DNA from: an uncultured Lachnospiraceae bacterium
GTDB taxonomy: Bacteria > Bacillota > Clostridia > Lachnospirales > Lachnospiraceae
Direction of reading: 5' to 3'
Length of the DNA stretch: 64,000 nucleotides
Assembly (NCBI GenBank): GCA_944381405.1
Contig: CALWLA010000006.1
Span: 30,144 to 94,143 of the forward strand
The position numbers were made by a program, and so were the translations under genes. How positions within the stretch are numbered: position 1 is the stretch's first letter; the number at the start of each line of letters is the position of its first letter. Under the pieces are notes generated by a model. It was given only the letters and a program-made list of their open reading frames with translations, was not told where the DNA came from and did no database searches. Shown piece by piece: positions 63,183-64,000 of this stretch.

Positions 63183-63338
63183 TTCCTCCTTTTCGCCGTG
63201 TATCTCACGGCATGAAGGGATACCCGAAGGGTGCTTCCTCCTTTTCGCCGTGTATCTCACGGCATGAAGGGATACCCGAAGGGTGCTTCCTCCTTTTCGC
63301 CGTGTATCTCACGGCATGAAGGGATACCCGAAGGGTAT
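63183..63338 (-). repeat. Three perfect 52-bp tandem repeats in the leader of the membrane-protein fragment
   Basis: Units 63183-63234, 63235-63286 and 63287-63338 are identical, with a short partial fourth copy. On the minus strand each contains an ACCC/GGGT mini-hairpin, ATGCCGTGA, a GCCGTG/CACGGC hairpin and AAAAGGAGGAA, a strong ribosome site. The last copy supplies the ribosome site of the downstream ATG at 63177. No other gene is seen from 63178 to 63638. Confidence 0.9.
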
Positions 63339-63585
63339 TTCCTCCTATACACTAATGAAACTGAGATAAAGACATGTCTTTTTCCTGTATACGAGATATA
63401 TTGTATGGATTTTACAGAACAGTTTCAAGGAAAAGGGCTCTGATTGTATGTTTTGACGGGTTAAGGACGATTTATGGACAGAAAATCAGTGATTAAATCC
63501 GGAAAAGTGTCTTTTAATCTGACCTTTTATCGGAATCTTATTTCCAAAAAACGCTTTTATGAAATTTTCTTCCGGTTAGAGAACG

Positions 63586-63630
63586 GAAAAACGCGGCATC
63601 CAGGAAGATATTTCCTGACATACCGCGTTT
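63586..63630 (-). terminator. Terminator of the rRNA/tRNA operon
   Basis: AAACGCGG/CCGCGTTT outer arms (63589-63596, 63623-63630) around an inner CAGGAA/TTCCTG hairpin, then five T on the minus strand, nine bases after tRNA-Arg. Confidence 0.8.
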
Positions 63631-63638
63631 CCACATTC

Positions 63639-63710
63639 CGTTCCCGGCGGGAATCGAACCCACATCATCAGCTCCGGAGGCTAACGTTCTATCCATTAAA
63701 CTACGGGAAC
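63639..63710 (-). tRNA. tRNA-Arg (CCG)
   Basis: Acceptor GTTCCCG/CGGGAAC, anticodon stem-loop TTAGC-CTCCGGA-GCTGA (anticodon CCG, reading CGG), T-loop TTCGATT; discriminator G. CCA is not encoded. Confidence 0.93.
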
Positions 63711-63848
63711 AACAGATGATATTATAGCAAATCCCCAGTCTTTTTGCAAGAGGAAGATTGTAAAAAGGCGCTGTACAAAAAAAGCTTCCGCATTTCTGCG
63801 AAAGCCTTCTCTCATCCTCTAATCAAGCTCAGCAATGGTTTTAGGAAA

Positions 63849-63922
63849 CGCCCCAACTAGGACTTGAACCTAGGACCCCCTGATTAACAGTCAGATGCTC
63901 TAACCAACTGAGCTATTGAGGC
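63849..63922 (-). tRNA. tRNA-Asn (GTT)
   Basis: Acceptor GCCTCAA/TTGGGGC with one G-U pair, anticodon stem-loop TCTGA-CTGTTAA-TCAGG (anticodon GTT), T-loop TTCAAGT; discriminator G. Lies 59 bases after the 23S rRNA 3' end and 138 bases before tRNA-Arg. Confidence 0.95.
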
Positions 63923-63981
63923 AGAAAATACCTCAAAAACCGAATACCGAATGAAAGGAATGAACCAAAGGAAAGCAATGC

Positions 63982-64000
63982 GGATAAGCCCTCGGCCTAT
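63982..64000 (-). rRNA. 23S rRNA, extreme 3' end (cut by window edge)
   Basis: On the minus strand the last 19 bases read ATAGGCCGAGGGCTTATCC, matching the conserved 3' terminus of Firmicute 23S rRNA (ATAG-[AG]-[TC]-CGAGG-[AG]-CTT). The rest of the gene lies beyond the window. Confidence 0.8.

Noticed and set aside
63183..63338. CRISPR array
   Set aside because: The 52-bp units are perfect and directly adjacent, with no variable spacers, and no cas genes are present.

Overview
The window reads as chromosome of a strictly anaerobic, GC-rich member of the Clostridia, most likely Lachnospiraceae. The evidence is two [FeFe]-hydrogenases, an anaerobic glycyl-radical ribonucleotide reductase, an ATP-type PEP carboxykinase, an hrcA-grpE-dnaK-dnaJ operon with a CIRCE operator, ScpAB, a Lachnospiraceae-style LigA and sigma-A promoters of the TTGACA-N17-TATAAT type. 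Most coding DNA is GC-rich. The first 3.6 kb and the 5.1-6.1 kb tRNA/toxin-antitoxin stretch are clearly AT-rich and look acquired. No CRISPR array, prophage or complete insertion sequence was seen.

Layout. 0-3.6 kb: two overlapping dynamin-like GTPase genes (one cut by the window edge), a candidate Eleos-type defence pair, with a short gene remnant upstream. 3.6-6.1 kb: WYL regulator, XRE regulator, a RelB/DinJ antitoxin beside a truncated YoeB toxin, tRNA-His and tRNA-Arg. 6.2-12.4 kb: a glutamate-synthase-linked [FeFe]-hydrogenase pair, a HAD phosphatase and a group-B-like [FeFe]-hydrogenase. 12.4-17.2 kb: ThrE-type exporter halves, MATE pump, ligA. 17.4-22.5 kb: NEW3 surface protein, ABC exporter and two-component system in one operon. 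22.7-28.6 kb: ApbE, L,D-transpeptidase, CmpB-type membrane protein, MATE, YitT. 28.9-35.9 kb: heat-shock operon, HemW, 3D-domain protein. 36-41 kb: secreted coiled-coil protein plus MMPL transporter, divergent from a TetR regulator.

41-45.2 kb is the most interesting block: an XRE repressor, an ImmA/IrrE protease, a Y-family DNA polymerase and a cyclodeaminase are joined by ATGA-type overlaps. They are transcribed divergently from an 84-residue uncharacterised protein, with near-identical operator-like dyads on both promoters. This looks like a LexA-independent, protease-triggered mutagenesis cassette. 45.4-58.5 kb is mostly housekeeping (ComEC-like MBL protein, DegV, LepA, S20, HolA, a two-component system, malic enzyme, PckA, NrdD fused to a glutaredoxin domain and preceded by NrdR-box-like sites). 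58.8-62.5 kb: metallophosphoesterase-scpA-scpB-dut-lipoprotein operon. 62.6-63.4 kb: two genes truncated tail-to-tail, with three perfect 52-bp repeats in front of one. The right edge has tRNA-Arg and tRNA-Asn directly after the 3' end of a 23S rRNA gene (minus strand), with no room for 5S rRNA between.

A recurring structural oddity is tandem duplication of the DNA around a stop codon, seen after dnaJ (30-bp units), yitT (29-bp) and the cyclodeaminase gene (28-bp).
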